64,000 nucleotides of DNA from positions 40,076 to 104,075 of the forward strand of contig JAPXFQ010001346.1 of the NCBI GenBank assembly GCA_028564705.1. The letters are read 5' to 3'. Both the position numbers and the translations under genes were made by a program. Shown here piece by piece: positions 44,617 through 56,942 of the stretch (positions are counted from its first letter, which is position 1; each line of letters opens with the position of its first letter). This DNA comes from Apricaphanius iberus. Taxonomy: Eukaryota; Chordata; Actinopteri; Cyprinodontiformes; Aphaniidae. The notes under the pieces were generated by a model. It saw only the letters and a program-made list of their open reading frames with translations, made no database searches and was not told the DNA's origin.

Positions 44617-45668
44617 TCACATTTTCTCAACCAACTTTAAACAGAGCTCACACAGTTGATTCATTGTGGTAATTGTCCTTTCTAAAGTGTTCTTGACCAG
44701 TGCAACGCTGTTTTCTTCTCTCTTTCTCTTCCTTTGAAAACCCCGGGTGTGTTTTTCTTTCCTTGCTCTTTTTCTTCCTATAATAAACGAGAAAAAATAC
44801 ATTAAGCAACTCTGTAAATATACCAGTAACAAACACGGGTACACATGTCTCCCAGGTAGGTCAGTAATACAAGAACACATACACACACACACAGTCTCAA
44901 GAAGGCCAGCAATACAAGAACACACCTGTCGTGCACAGTCCAGTCTCAGCAGTTGGTTCCCTCTGGCCCACTGACGAACCAGCTATGACTTCTGTGTGAT
45001 ATCAAAACACAGTCAATATATTTTAATATTAAATAAATAGATGGTTTTTTTTTGTTTTTTAAATACATACCCTCTTGGTTTGCAGAGGCAGCCCCAGCAG
45101 ACGTTTCTTCGTCCGGGTCAGCTATTCTTACCGCTTCAAGACGCTCATCAACGTCCGCTTGACTGGATGTGTCTCCTTACAGAACATTTTAAAAACGGTT
45201 AACAAGCATTTAAAATATATGAGATAAATAAAATTGCACGCTTTTCCATACCGATCTGCGTAGGTGGCGGGGGTGGGTCTATCTCCTGATCACCGTCAAG
45301 GGTGAGCCCCGCTACCAGGTCAGGGCGGGCCTGTAATACAATCGGTACTAGATGACATTTAAAAAACGGTTAATTAATACACATATTAAACATACACATA
45401 TTAAATAGATTTATTTTATTATTTTTTTCAAAAATACATACCCTCTCGATTTGTAGACGGATCCGTTTCTTCATCCGAGTCAAGTATTATCACCACTTCA
45501 AGACACTCATCAATGTCTGCGTGACTGGATGTGTCTCCTTATAGAACATTTTAAAATGGTTAATAAAAGATATAAAATATATGAGATAAATAAAATTGCA
45601 CGCTTTTCCATACCGGTCGGCGCAGCTGGTGAGACAAGGTCGATCTCCTGCTCAGAGTCACCGATCAT
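44617..45668 (-). CDS. five-exon spliced gene, acidic N-part and basic C-part, with a duplicated exon pair
   Basis: Minus-strand exons 45668-45614, 45537-45442, 45311-45252, 45175-45071 and 44777-44617 join in one open frame of about 158 codons. Every intron is in phase 1 with GT...AG ends. Exon 1 starts at an ATG and is acidic (GDSEQEIDL). Exons 2 and 4 are homologous (DTSSHADIDE / DTSSQADVDE), as are the ends of exons 1 and 3 and the introns following them, which start GTATGGAAAAGCGTGCAATT. Exon 2 has VVIILDSDEE, a strong SUMO-interaction-type motif. Exon 5 is very basic (GRKRARKEKH, RKRKRE), then a helix ending LCLKLVEKM. Exon 3 needs the GGTAG acceptor; the stronger upstream AG would break the frame. 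Function unknown; a nuclear protein is my inference. It sits at the right end of the Polinton but I cannot prove it belongs to it. Confidence 0.55.
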
Positions 45669-45699
45669 TTTGATGTGTTAATAACGGCCATCGGATGCT

Positions 45700-46345
45700 G
45701 GAAAACATCCGCTGTTGTTTGATGTCTTTAATGAATGACACCGTTTGGCATGGGAGCACGCCACATTGGCGCAGTCACAGGGCAGAAGGCATAAAGGATC
45801 AATGCATTGTTTAAGAATACCATAAAAGTCATAGGTGTCATTGTTTTAACCTCTCAGGAAGAACAGCAGTAGGTGTCATCCCCTGTCTCTGTTTCAACAA
45901 ACCGGAGTTGTTTGATGTCTTTAATGAACGACACCATTTGGCGCGGGAGCAGACGATGACACCGGTCATTGAGCAGAAGGCATAAAGGATCATTGCATTG
46001 TTTTAGAATACCATAAAAGTCGTAGTCATTGTTTTAACCTCTTTGGAAGGCCATAGCTGCGCTCTAACAGCGCAGGCTTGTTTGATGTCTTTCAATAAAC
46101 CTTACCGTTTGGTCAATCACCAGAGATGGGAGCGCGCCACGTTGGCGCAGTCACAGTGCAGCTAGTAAAAAGCTTGAGGTGTTTCCGGATACACAACAGT
46201 AGGCTATAGGCGTGAGCCCTTGTCTGCATTTCAACAAAGCAGGGAGTTGTTTGATGTCTTTTAATGAACACGGCCGTTTGGCATGGGAGTGCGCCACGTT
46301 GGCGCAGTCACAGGGCTGATAGTAAAAAGCTTGAAGCGCTGCTCT
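45700..46345. repeat. tandem repeats of about 170-200 bp upstream of the spliced gene
   Basis: Four units begin with TTGTTTGATGTCTTT near 45712, 45909, 46079 and 46250. Most contain CGTTTGG, GGCGCAGTCACAG and TAAAGGATCA or TAGTAAAAAGC. On the minus strand several units contain an open stretch like CDCANVAHSHAKR, the longest (46151-46363) giving 70 codons with CDCANVAHSHAK and LKDIKQLPALLK. They may be 5' regulatory repeats of the neighbouring gene, repeated short coding units or relics of the element end. Confidence 0.75.
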
Positions 46346-46458
46346 TTCTAGAATGAGTTTCATTCCCCCACTGAAACTAATAATTTGATTACTGTTAAAA
46401 GTTTAAGCAGAGTTTAGCATAATTTAATCCAAGTTTTTTCTAAAATAGAAGGAAACCT

Positions 46459-46671
46459 TTACCCGTTTTGAGCAATTGATTTATCAATTAATGTTGTGGA
46501 AAGCATAACATCTTGGTTTTGTAAACCGTCCCATTCCAAGGTTAAAGAAGGCGCGATTTCTTTTTTTTTTTTTGGCTGGGTAGTTTCATGTTTTTTCTGT
46601 AATTTAAACATTCTGCAGAGGTGCACATGGATAATTTTTTTCATCATAGTCAAATAGAAGATCATAAACAC
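46459..46671 (-). other. short open frame of unknown meaning
   Basis: A 70-codon minus-strand frame with KLQKKHETTQPKKKKEIAP and a hydrophobic start. There is no family signature. It lies next to the repeats and could be a last Polinton exon or chance. Confidence 0.25.
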
Positions 46672-46904
46672 GCGCGCCGGAAGTGAGCCTTTTCAATATA
46701 AAAACATTACCGGAAGTTAACGTACCGGGGGTAAAAAATCACTGTAGTGCTGTATTGCAACACACTTTCAAAAAGTACACAGTAAGTTCAATTTAAAAAC
46801 ACCAACCGGATACAACGAAAATATTTAACATTTAAGTTCTGAATTTAATTGTCATGCATTGGGGAAATTTGTTTAAATGTTTTTTTTATTTATTATTTTT
46901 TTTT

Positions 46905-49470
46905 ATTTTATTACGTGTCCTGTCTAGCAGTTTGCCACTCAGAATTGGTGTCTGAGTACCAAGTACAAGCCCAACAGATTTACTTTCCCAAGCAGAGTAT
47001 TACAGCTTTGCTGTAAAACTCCACTCGATGTATATGGATTAAAAAATCGTATTAGTGATTACTGAGGGTTCAATTTCCTGAAGTCATGGACACGAAACCG
47101 AGACAGAAAGAAAGAAAGGAAGAAGGTGAAGAAAAGAAACCGCACCAGCAGAGGCGCGAACTGACGACACAAGACAGGGAGGCAAACAAAGAACACAAGA
47201 AAACATCCCAGTCCTCCTCCTCTGCCGGATGGCAGAGAAGCAGTAAAACAAAAAAAAACAATGAACTGAACAGAACCACACCAATAGTTCAGATCCAGTA
47301 ATAAAAATTAAGAATTACACATTCACTACACACAAGCATGGATTAATAAACACAATACTAATGTTTCTGTTAAGCTCCTGGTAAAAGCTAACTAATGACA
47401 ATAACCTCAGCTCAAGATATGTCCGTCCACACCAATGTCCCCACACCTATGTGTGTGTGCGAGCATGCAGGTCTGAATAAGGTTTCCCCATGGCGGGCAC
47501 AGAACAGGACCCGGAGGCCACGGCGATCAGGGGCCCCCCAGCAGGGCCCCGACTAGGGACCTGCCGAGAGGGGTCCCCCGCCGCCGGGCAGGAGGCGCCT
47601 GCAGCCGATCGACGGACAATACACGCCGCCGCCACCCCGGACCAATACCCACCGCCAACAACCCGGCCCCCCCCACACACCCACACGCCAGGGAGCCACA
47701 GTAAAAGCCACAGCGGATGTACGCCCTCCCCAGGCCGCGCCCAGCCAGCACCTGGACATCCAGATCTACCAGCTCCCGGGTCCAGATCCCGCCCCATGCA
47801 GAGCGCCAAGATCTGGGGCCCAGCCAATACCGGACAGCCCCCCCAGATGAACCGACCAGGCAGTAGAACTCATGGAACTGGCAGGAGCTTGGGCGCCGGG
47901 CACGGTCCCCACCGATCCACCGGACGGCACCAACCTACTTACAACCCCGGCACCCCCATAAGAGGTGCCCCAGTCAATCCAAGGAGGATGTCGGCCCGAA
48001 ACAGCGGCCGCCCGACACACCGGCCCACCCAGGACCAGCCAGGCATGCACCAGGACCGAGCCGGGCCGCAACCGGGACCCCCGGCCCCAGGCATCGAGAG
48101 CCATCATCGACCAGCGGGCAGGACCATCCATCACCGACGGGGAGTGACGGAGGGGAAGAAGATGCACCAGGCCAGAGGGCAGCCAAACACCCAACCTGAC
48201 AAGTAGACATAGACAGACAGAGACACTCATACGTACCCTCCCTCTCATGCGCACACATTCTTACATATACAGGACACACGAAAAAAGGACGCTGTACACT
48301 CATTCATACACCCCATACATACTCTATACTCCCAGGCCCAGGGACAGACGCCCCGATAGAGCACCCTGCCCCTGCACCCGGGAGACGGACCCCTTGCCCA
48401 CCAGGACGGGGACAAGCAGACCGCCAAGGCCCCCACCCCGGCAAGAGTAGCCCACTAGCCTAGGTCCCCGACCAGACGACCTGATAATCTACCCGGGCTC
48501 CAACCCCTGATGGTCCAACGAACAGGGGTGTGGAAAGACCCCCAGCCTCTCTCCCCCTGCTCAATTGTGGTGTTGTTGCGTGTTGTTCTAATGTGCACTT
48601 AAAACAGAGGGGTGGGACATGGGAATACTGCCAGGTACCCCCATCTCCCTCCCCGGGCCCTCAGTGTCTAGATGCATTTAAACAGTGGGTACCGGCACCA
48701 CAGGCGAGGCCCCGTATAAGGGGCCCCGCCTCCAGTGCCGAGGCGCACCCACCGCCAGGTCCCTACATGTGCGTGTGTCATGTAAATGTTGCAAGTGTAA
48801 GTGTCTAAGTTGCTCAATAAAATTGGGACCCAGGCCGCCACCGGGTAGCGAAGACGGAAACTCCATCCCGCACCCCAGTGACGTGCCCACGTCCCAAGGC
48901 CTTGTGAATGGTAGAATGAAGGAGCAGGTGGACAGAGGCAAATGGGGATGGGGAGGAAATAACTGGGGTGACACGATGCCAACCCCAGGGAGCCAGCTCC
49001 CCTGCTGACCCCAATAGGCACCCCCGTTCAGCTGATCCACCAGGGGCGGGAGGCCCCAGCACGTCAAGTCGGGGCCCACGGCAGCGGCCCCTCCGAGCCC
49101 CATGGGGGCCCAGGCCATCCGCCCGCCCCCACCCCAGGGGCAGACCTAAATCCCTCCCAACATTCAAACTACTAACAAAACACAGGACACTAGACACCCA
49201 GGCTGAGTTTAGGCCACCCTCCCCCCGTACACCCCCCCCGTCCCAAGCGCACCCCGTTCGGGAGAACGCCTGTGCTAGATGGTAAAAGCCTCCCCGTCAA
49301 CAAGAGAGGCCCCAAGCACCGCCAGCGCCCGAGGGCCCCCGCGCTGAGGCCGGAACCCGGCGCAGCACCAACTCGGATACCCCGGACATGCCGCGCCGGG
49401 CACGTGAGACGACCGAAGCCCTAGGCGGCCAACCCCCCAGGCCGACACCCTCCAGCCTTGCTACAAACCC
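46905..49470 (-). mobile_element. LINE-like repeat, long inverted relative of the 27.9-kb insertion, GC-rich body
   Basis: On the minus strand the element ends in CAGGACACGTAATAAAATAA-type sequence and an A-rich tail at 46870-46910. Its first 580 bp from that end match 28138-28716. The remaining 2 kb (47500-49470) is very rich in C on + and holds several long frames on both strands (for example 47490-48206) that look like composition artefacts, Pro-rich with no domain. I treat it as 5'/UTR-like sequence of an unidentified LINE, not as genes. Confidence 0.55.
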
Positions 49471-49475
49471 TGTTT

Positions 49476-49672
49476 GTCCAGGCCTGTTTCATGCATTTAT
49501 TTTTTAAATAATTCCGTTGAAGCATGGATGAAAAGCAATGTCTGACTTTCATTGGTCAACATTTATATAATTTTTATTTATTATTACTTTTGTCAGATTA
49601 AAGTTATTTCTGTGACCATTATGAGTTTTTCTTTTATATAATGAAGGGTACCAACAATTTTGTCCACGTCTG
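49476..49672 (+). mobile_element. Tc1/mariner terminal fragment
   Basis: It has GTCCAGGCCTGTTTCATGCA, GAAAAGCAATGTCTGACTTT and ends GGGTACCAACAATTTTGTCC, the known terminal layout of one fish Tc1 group. The transposase is absent. Confidence 0.6.
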
Positions 49673-49675
49673 TAT

Positions 49676-49889
49676 GTGTCTATCCCAGAAGTTGAAAGGT
49701 GTGAAATAGCACAATATAGCCCCATCAAAGAAAGGGGGATCTGCTTTCAGACTGCTTACACAGGCATCTGGATTCAGTGGGACGCAGGAACCTGCACCTA
49801 CAGCAGGGCCGAGCAGGTGCTACACGAGCTGCAGACAAGAGGATTCTCCCCAGGATGGATGGAGCCGGCGTGGACAGAGGACGATATGT
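49676..49889 (+). pseudogene. L1-like ORF1 C-terminal part
   Basis: The frame reads KERGICFQTAYTGIWIQWDA and YSRAEQVLHELQTRGFSP, matching the layout of the L1 ORF1 C-terminal domain, and stops at 49889. The 5' part is lost at the Tc1 end. The ORF2 endonuclease of the same kind of element appears at 57725 on the same strand, with the LARD between them, so I read these as one L1 copy. Confidence 0.55.
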
Positions 49890-50133
49890 AAACACGGGAA
49901 AGTGAAGGAGCCAGAGCTCTTACCACAGCTCGTAGGGCCTGGAAGAAGATCCAAGGCTTTCAGAGAAGTCCTCCGGGAACCAATCATTCTGGGTCATAAT
50001 TAAATGACCTGGGAGGAGGATTTATTTGGTTGAAGATTGGCACAGAGGTTTGTTTAAATAGATTTTGCGAACACACTCATCATACATCAGGGAATTACGG
50101 ACTATTATGTTTTACTAATGATAAGCTGGACTT

Positions 50134-50671
50134 TGTGGTGTTATTCTGCATAGGGTTTAAACTTTTATTATTCAGAAGGTAAAAGTCTGTTTATATAGTT
50201 TGCATGGTTGTAAAAAATATGTCTGTCAGTATTGTTTATGGGGGTAAGCTTTTAAGTCATAAAACTCTGGGGTGAGTTTTATTGCAAGCTGTAAAAACAG
50301 GATGTCTGTAGATTTAGTGTGTTGCCATAAAACCATAAAACTCAGAATGAGCTTTTAAGAAAAGACGTCTCACCCATATGACTGTATAATTTTCTGACAG
50401 CCAATAAGGGCTAAGACACTGTTTGGAAATGATCTGATTGGAGGGAGTAGAAACGCCTAGAGGCCCGGTTTCTATAAAGATGTGAAATGAAGATCATTCA
50501 ATTGTCAGATTTCTTTAAATCTGGACCAGAGGAACTAGGGGGGGCAACTTCCTCTGTAAAACTGCAATTTGTTAATCTGTTCAAAATAAATGTTAAGAAC
50601 TGGAAATTGGCTCCATTTTGTCTCTGCTTGAACATGCATTGAATTAATTATGATAATTATTTAATTCAACA
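50134..50671 (+). repeat. 5' LTR of the LARD-like element
   Basis: It starts TGTGGTGTTATTCTGC and ends ATTTAATTCAACA. It holds a CTATAAAG box at 50472-50479 and AATAAA near 50585, spaced as promoter and poly(A) signal of an LTR. Confidence 0.92.
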
Positions 50672-50673
50672 AA

Positions 50674-50690
50674 TGGTGACCTCGACTGTG
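50674..50690 (+). promoter_or_regulatory. primer binding site, tRNA-Trp type
   Basis: TGGTGACCTCGACTGTG begins two bases after the LTR end. It differs by one base over its first 13 from TGGTGACCCCGAC, the complement of the tRNA-Trp 3' end. Confidence 0.75.
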
Positions 50691-53600
50691 TGTAGGGTTT
50701 TGGACCAGGATCCAGTTATATTTTTTAAGTTAATTAACGGACATGTATTTGCTCTATTGACAATTTGCGCAGAGTTGCGTAGTTTTTTAATTCTATTGAT
50801 TGGTTAATCTAAAATTGGGTAATGTTGTCATGCAAGTTAAATATGTTTTTTTGTTTTGAGCAGATTAACTGTTGCAAGCCCGGAGTGTTGGGGCTGCTCG
50901 GCTGTATGTTTTCTCTGTTCTGAGCAGGATTGCGTCCTTCTTTACGCTCCGTAGAGAAACACCGGTGCCTGCTGGGAGATGGAGGTTCTTACTCTGCGCG
51001 CCCAGTGGGGGCTGGTTTTTCTCCGGAGCGGACAGTGGAGCAGATGGACCGATCTCTTCAACGACTCAAAATCGGAACCAAGGTGCGGATCGGAACTCGA
51101 CGGGTTGGCCACTCTGCCCAGACAGGACGCTATCTGGGAGCTCCCAGGCTGGCAATCGAAAAAAGATTACAGAAGAGCCTGGATCGCCCTCTGTTAAATC
51201 TATCGGATTACCTGGGAGAGGGGCTGCGTTTCTTCCAAACGCGTGGCTGAGCACCACGAATTGGAATTGTGTAAATGGTCCGGCATTTTTGGAAGAGGTC
51301 CGATGAGGTTAGTGTTTAGATTTCTGCTTGTACAAGTGTGTGTCTATGTGTGTGTGTGAGATGTTTTTTGCGCAGGCGCTTTGCGGGACGTGCTGGTGAT
51401 GTTGCGTTTTGTGTTAAAATGTTATAGTATAAAAAATGAACTCGAGTATAATAAATGAATTAAAATAGATAAATGAATATCTAACTAAATATGATGGATA
51501 ACTGTAATTAAAAATCTATAAGAATGAGTTGTGAACATTTACGACAGGCCATCAGGGTGGCCGCCCCAAGCTAGGTGCTATGGCGGAGCTAATTCTGTGT
51601 GAGTTTTTGCTTGATAGCACGGCTAACATATGACAGCTTTGACTATATGTTTTGATAAATAAATTAGTGGTAGTAGGCGGTTTTCTGCCATCTGTTCGAG
51701 TCTTTTGAGTGGTTTTCTGGAGGCCGGCGCCAGGAAATTTCTCAAAGCGGACTACGGAACTTATAACAGATTGGTGTAAACCTCCGCGAGAAAATAATTA
51801 ATAAGGTCTAAAAGTCACCGCTTATAATGTTGTGTTTTTTGTTAATGGTTTTGGGCTGTAACGGACGTAGTTGAATCGGTGTTTGCTGTGCGGGATGGCT
51901 GAAATTGGAGACATATGTTTCAGTCCGCGTGGACGAACAGGAGAATGTTTGTTCGTGCCGGATTGAAGTTTGGCGAAGTGGTATAAATTGTGCGGATTAA
52001 GTCCTGGTATTGCGGTATGTAATCTTCTAAAGTGTGTGTTGCGATTTTCTGGAGTGTTTTCGCCGTACGTTTTGTGCTGTTTTAGGTTTCGTTGCAAAAA
52101 GAAAGCTAACCGTAGCACGTTGCTGTAGGCTGTTGTGCTAAGCTAGCGGTTTTGCTTTTGTGTGTCAATATGTTTTGTGCTAGTAATCCTAACTGCATGG
52201 TCTGTGTGTTGTGAGCTGAAAGTTGATTTTGGATAGAAAGTGATTACAGACTCCTGCAGACGATTGCCTTGTTAAGACTTAAACTTATTTGGATTTTTGT
52301 TAACTTTTTCTGGTTGAGTAGGATGTAAAACGGCCTTAAGATAACTGGTCAGATAAATTTTGATTGCAACTCTTTTTCGGCAATGTTTTAGCACATTTTC
52401 TACGAAGGGCAATTTAAGGTGTTTCATGTTTAACTGAACTGTTACGGTACGGAGATTAAAGATTAAGAAGTACATGCTGAATTTGGTTAACTGCTTTAGC
52501 CTGAGAAGGCTCAATTGATTACATGAGGAGAGTAAATATGCATGTTATAATTAAACGCAAATGGCTGAGAACAGTTACTCATGATTCGATTTTGACTTGG
52601 TGAAGTTTTAATTTTTGATTTCATCTTTAAAATTAAAAAGAGGGGAGTGTATAGTCAAAATAAAATTTGCATTTTTTGAATCTTTAAGTAGGTAGATTTT
52701 TTGCTTTTTTGATTGATCTAAGCAGGATTTGATTAAGTTGGCCTAAATAGAGATAAAGCTATAAGCAGTAATTATAAGAATGTAACGAAAAGCAAACGGT
52801 GTTAATTGGAAAGCAACAAACTGGTCTAAATTATTTTTTAAGCACCGTGTTGTATGATACAGAGAATGAATTCTTTCTGTGATTTAAATAAGTATAATTT
52901 ATGCTAAAATTATGTTTGGCTTATTTCTGATGGCTCTATAGACTTTAGAACTATAGCTTGGTCTCTGAATAAATGATCTAAAGGAGACTGATGTTAAATT
53001 ATTTAAACAATTGAACATTCTTAATGATTTTGTGGACACTCAAGGCTTATTGGAGTTATCAATTTTCAACTGGGGCTCAAGAAGTAACCCAGCATACTTC
53101 AATTCCGTTACAAATTGAATGTTTTTAACATGCAAAACAACACTTATCATAGTGATATTTTCTAAACTAGTGGGATTTGAATGTTTGAGTTTGAAGAAAA
53201 AAAAAACATTAAAACACAGAGTCATCTTTAAGTAATCAGTTTGTTTTTAAACAGGCTGGGGATAAATTTGAATTGGTCTAAGGATTGAAAGTAATGAATA
53301 TCGCGGTGATCGAAATGATGGTTTAATTTGGAAGTAAGAAGTAAATTCTAAATTCATTTATTCTGATCGTGTAGAGGCAAAATGTGATTGGACCAGCTAC
53401 ATTGAAATAATTTTTACCATATATTTGAATACACATTTTGTTTTGACAAATAAGAATCGGTTTTAGTTTTAAAGTTTAAGATTAATCTTTCAGATGTGAT
53501 TTATTGATTGTTAGCTAGTTTACTTGATGCTGAGAGTAAATTTACAGGTCCTAAAACATTTTGGAACAGTTCTGATCATAGAATAATGGCATAATATATC

Positions 53601-56600
53601 ATTTGATTAGTGGGGACTCTGTAACTGACAATTTATTTAGATTTTTTGATTTTATTTTCTTTATTTTTTCTTATTTTTATTTATTTATTTATTTTTCCCT
53701 CTTTCTCTCTCAAAATTTATATATTTGGTTCGACTTGGATTCTGACCCAGATTTCTGAATTGCGGTCTGCTTATTAATTAGAACTTTGGAAAAATGTTAA
53801 TTTGGGAAGCTGGATTAAAGAAAACATGATTCAGTGGTAATGTATTTGACATCTCTAGAAGCTTCAATTTAATTTGGTGTTTATCATTGGAGAAAAGAAA
53901 AAAAAAGAAGCCTGAGAGGAAAAGAGGGATACTGAAAAAAATGCTGGTTTTTATTTTTATTTTTTATTTTAATGCGACTAGTTTTTGTTTAGAGAAATCT
54001 CATCTCTTGAACCTCCTTTATTGAATTTTTTTGTTTTGTTTAAAGAGGAATCATATAAGCAAAAGTACTTTGAATTTATATTGGATTGTGTTAAAAAAAA
54101 AGTACTTTAGGTTTGGCAATATTTATAGGGAAGCTGTTTTGTCAGTGATTTAAATCTTGGATTTTTCTTTAGAAATATGGATAGAATTTGAAGTATAGCA
54201 AACTGGAGACTGTTTTTGTAAACTATGTTGTGTTTATCAGTCAGTACTGTTCTCTGATTTTGTTTTAAACATTTTATGTTTTTAATTTTGATATTTTTTG
54301 TCTGAGCCAGCTTGATAGAGATCCAGTACACTTAAGTGATGGGGAGTTGGAGACTGGATCTTTGCAGATGGTTATTGACTTTATTTTTGTTATTGCAATG
54401 TTTTAGTGGTGCTTTAGTAATATCTAACAGAAAAATCAAGCCTTTTTGTTTGTTTCTTTTTTAATTTAATTTTATTTTTCTAAGAACTAAGTGTGTTAAT
54501 AAAATATTGCGATGGTCAATCTTTATAAATATTTAATTTACACATGAGATGGAAGAGACATTTATCAAATTGACAAAATAGAGAAAGGCATTGCATTGAT
54601 AAAGTATAGAATATAAATTGGATGAAAAATGAAGGAATCATTAATTAAAATAAGCAGGGGAAGAATTAGAACAACAGTTTAATTAGACGTATAAGGATTA
54701 ATTATTATTCCTGGTGGAGAGAGCAAACCTATTAATTAGTATATTTTTACCAGAATTAATACTGAAGAAATTATTACTGGTATAACTGATTGAAGTAAAA
54801 TTAAAATAGAGCCCACATAGGCAGTCTGAGTGTGGAAGATATTTAAATTCAGCATTCGAGGAAGGAGACTAATGAATATGAAAATAAAAAGTTTAAATAA
54901 AACTTGATTTGAATAGGCTGAGAGGATTGACTCTCTGTCTGTTTTTTTTCTTCCTCTAATTATATATTTTTTCTCTTTTTCTCATCCCGCAACAGAGACC
55001 CCTCAGATAACATTCTTGAGATGTAATTTATGTTCCTGGGGAGATAAGATGGGTGGGGGTGCGTGGGCTGATGACGGATAGTGCCAGGCGCCCGCCATAA
55101 CTGCCAAAGAAAGAAAGATCTATACACCAGCGCAGAATTTCGTCTCTCTTGTGCTCTGCTCCCAAAACAAGGGGGGCACCAGTGACTGTATATTTTCAGG
55201 GGTGAACTGGAGGACACCCTAGGGGGGAGCACGTTTCCTCATGCTGAGCTGAACTTTCAAGGACAATATGTGTGAATCCACTTGGCTGGCGTGAGATGGA
55301 CAGTTTCTGCTGAAGAAGTGATGATCAAAGACTGTTGATTCAATGTCACTGTTGCTGAATTAACCACAAGAGTTTCTGTTTGTCTGATCGAAGGTGGCCG
55401 AGGTTCCTCGAACTTTGATAATCCCATGCCTTCCCCAGGAGTATCTCCAGGTAAAATACCACCATTTACCGGGAACAAAATTTGGAAGGAAAAATTGGGC
55501 CAATAGCAGGGGGTTGCTGGCTGGTGAGAGAGAAATTTCTTTTTTTTATTTTTACGTTTTCATCCACAGGGATATACTGAATTTAAGAAAGGATATATTG
55601 TAATGGAACAGACATAAGTGTCTTAAACTTGATAAATAAAATAAGTAAATAAAATAATCTATTTGGGTGAACAAGCAAATGGATAGCAATCAGTTGAACT
55701 GTAGACAAAAAGTAAACTCTTGAGCCTGCTCTTGCTTTTAAATCCATTAATGAGGGAAGTGTTTTGGTTTAGTTTACAGGAATAACAACGGTGATGTACC
55801 AAAATAATATGGATTTGCTCTTTCCCCAGGGATTACTTTTTAATTAGATGGGTGAAATAATTTCTCGGCACAATAGAGTTGGATTAGATTGAAAGGGAGT
55901 GATCACAAGACCGGATCAAAAAACGGTCTTTTTTAGATGTTTACAAGCTTATGCCCCCAGGATTCAGCAGCACGTGAGGAGCACACAGTCTCCTCTGGTC
56001 ACAGCTGACTACAGCTGCTGAAAGGGTCCAAGGTACAGCTCCAGGTCGAAGGCGTGAGGAGTCCAGTGGTTCAGCCAGTTCCAGATGACAGCTGGGAACA
56101 CACACAAAGTGCAGCTCCACGCCAACGACGAACCTGGTCGAGGATCGGCAGGATTCTGCCTAAGGAGGGTCGAGTAGGGTTTGACCAAGCTGAATCGGAA
56201 GCTGGGGCCACAGGCGGCGGGGCCTAGCTCACCCAGAAGGTTGTTTGGGTGGTGATATTACTCATCCAGTGTGATCTATGTGCCAATGAATGAGATGGGC
56301 AATTTGAAATTGCCATCTCAAAAGAGGGATCTACAGAAGAAGATCACAACTCACCAATCAGCTGCACAGCAGGTTTTGACCAGCCCACATCGGTGGGCTA
56401 AGCTATGGGAGCAGGGCCTGTCTGTGCATTTGTGTATATTGGGGGAAATGCTCAATTAATGAAGTAATTGGCATTTCAGAGAGTGGTTATCTGCATATAT
56501 GGGAGTAAAACTGGAACACTAAAAAATAGGAGCCCTCCACACTGATCAGCTCTGTACATCGCTCTCCAGCTGCCAGGTGCCATTGAGGGGCATATAATGA

Positions 56601-56930
56601 GAGTGAAGAATTTTTGGGTTTTTGAATTAGTTTTTGGGAATTGTTAAAATAATTTTTTTGTATAATGCCAAAAGAGGGTGAATTTATAATTAACAGATTT
56701 ACATTTTGAGTAAGGAGAGTTAAGGTTAAATGTATTTTAACAGTTTGTGTTTTGAATTTTAATCTGGAAGTCTTGTTGTGGTATCATATGAAAGACTTTA
56801 AACTGATGAAATTTCTTGGATTTGATTTCTTGCATTCTCAAAATGCTTTACAGGTTTTGATCTTAAGTTCTAAACACTTACCTTGAAGGAGAGTACAGAG
56901 AAGATATCAATCTATTTTCAAAAAAGATTG
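50691..56930 (+). other. internal region of the LARD-like element, no recognised genes
   Basis: Mostly T/A-rich. A GC-richer leader at 50870-51310 is open in two frames (for example TDLFNDSKSEPRCGSELDGL) but shows no known domain. A second purine-rich run, AAAAAGAGGGGAG, lies at about 52636-52648. A GC-richer patch is found at 55000-55450 and at 55960-56220. Nothing here resembles gag, protease, polymerase or integrase. Confidence 0.6.
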
Positions 56931-56940
56931 AAAAGAGGGA
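56931..56940 (+). promoter_or_regulatory. polypurine tract
   Basis: AAAAGAGGGA ends two bases before the right LTR, the expected place of the plus-strand primer. Confidence 0.75.
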
Positions 56941-56942
56941 AT

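Larger units (their letters stand above)
34800..46700. mobile_element. Maverick/Polinton DNA transposon (virus-like), decayed and nested
   Basis: The region holds a double jelly-roll type capsid protein and adenain-like protease on +, and a packaging ATPase, protein-primed family-B DNA polymerase and two accessory genes on -. This gene set defines Mavericks/Polintons and the related adintoviruses. Neither the retroviral-type integrase nor the minor capsid gene was found, so the left part seems lost between the capsid gene and the BEL element. Three other transposons interrupt it. Terminal inverted repeats were not identified, so the limits are those of recognisable content. Confidence 0.88.

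Noticed and set aside
47490..48206. 238-codon open frame on +
   Set aside because: It lies in very C-rich DNA where frames on both strands are open. The product is Pro/Arg/Gly-rich with no domain, and the region belongs to a dispersed repeat.
50872..51306. Gag-like gene in the LARD interior
   Set aside because: Three overlapping frames are open in the same GC-richer patch and none shows a gag, zinc-knuckle or protease motif.
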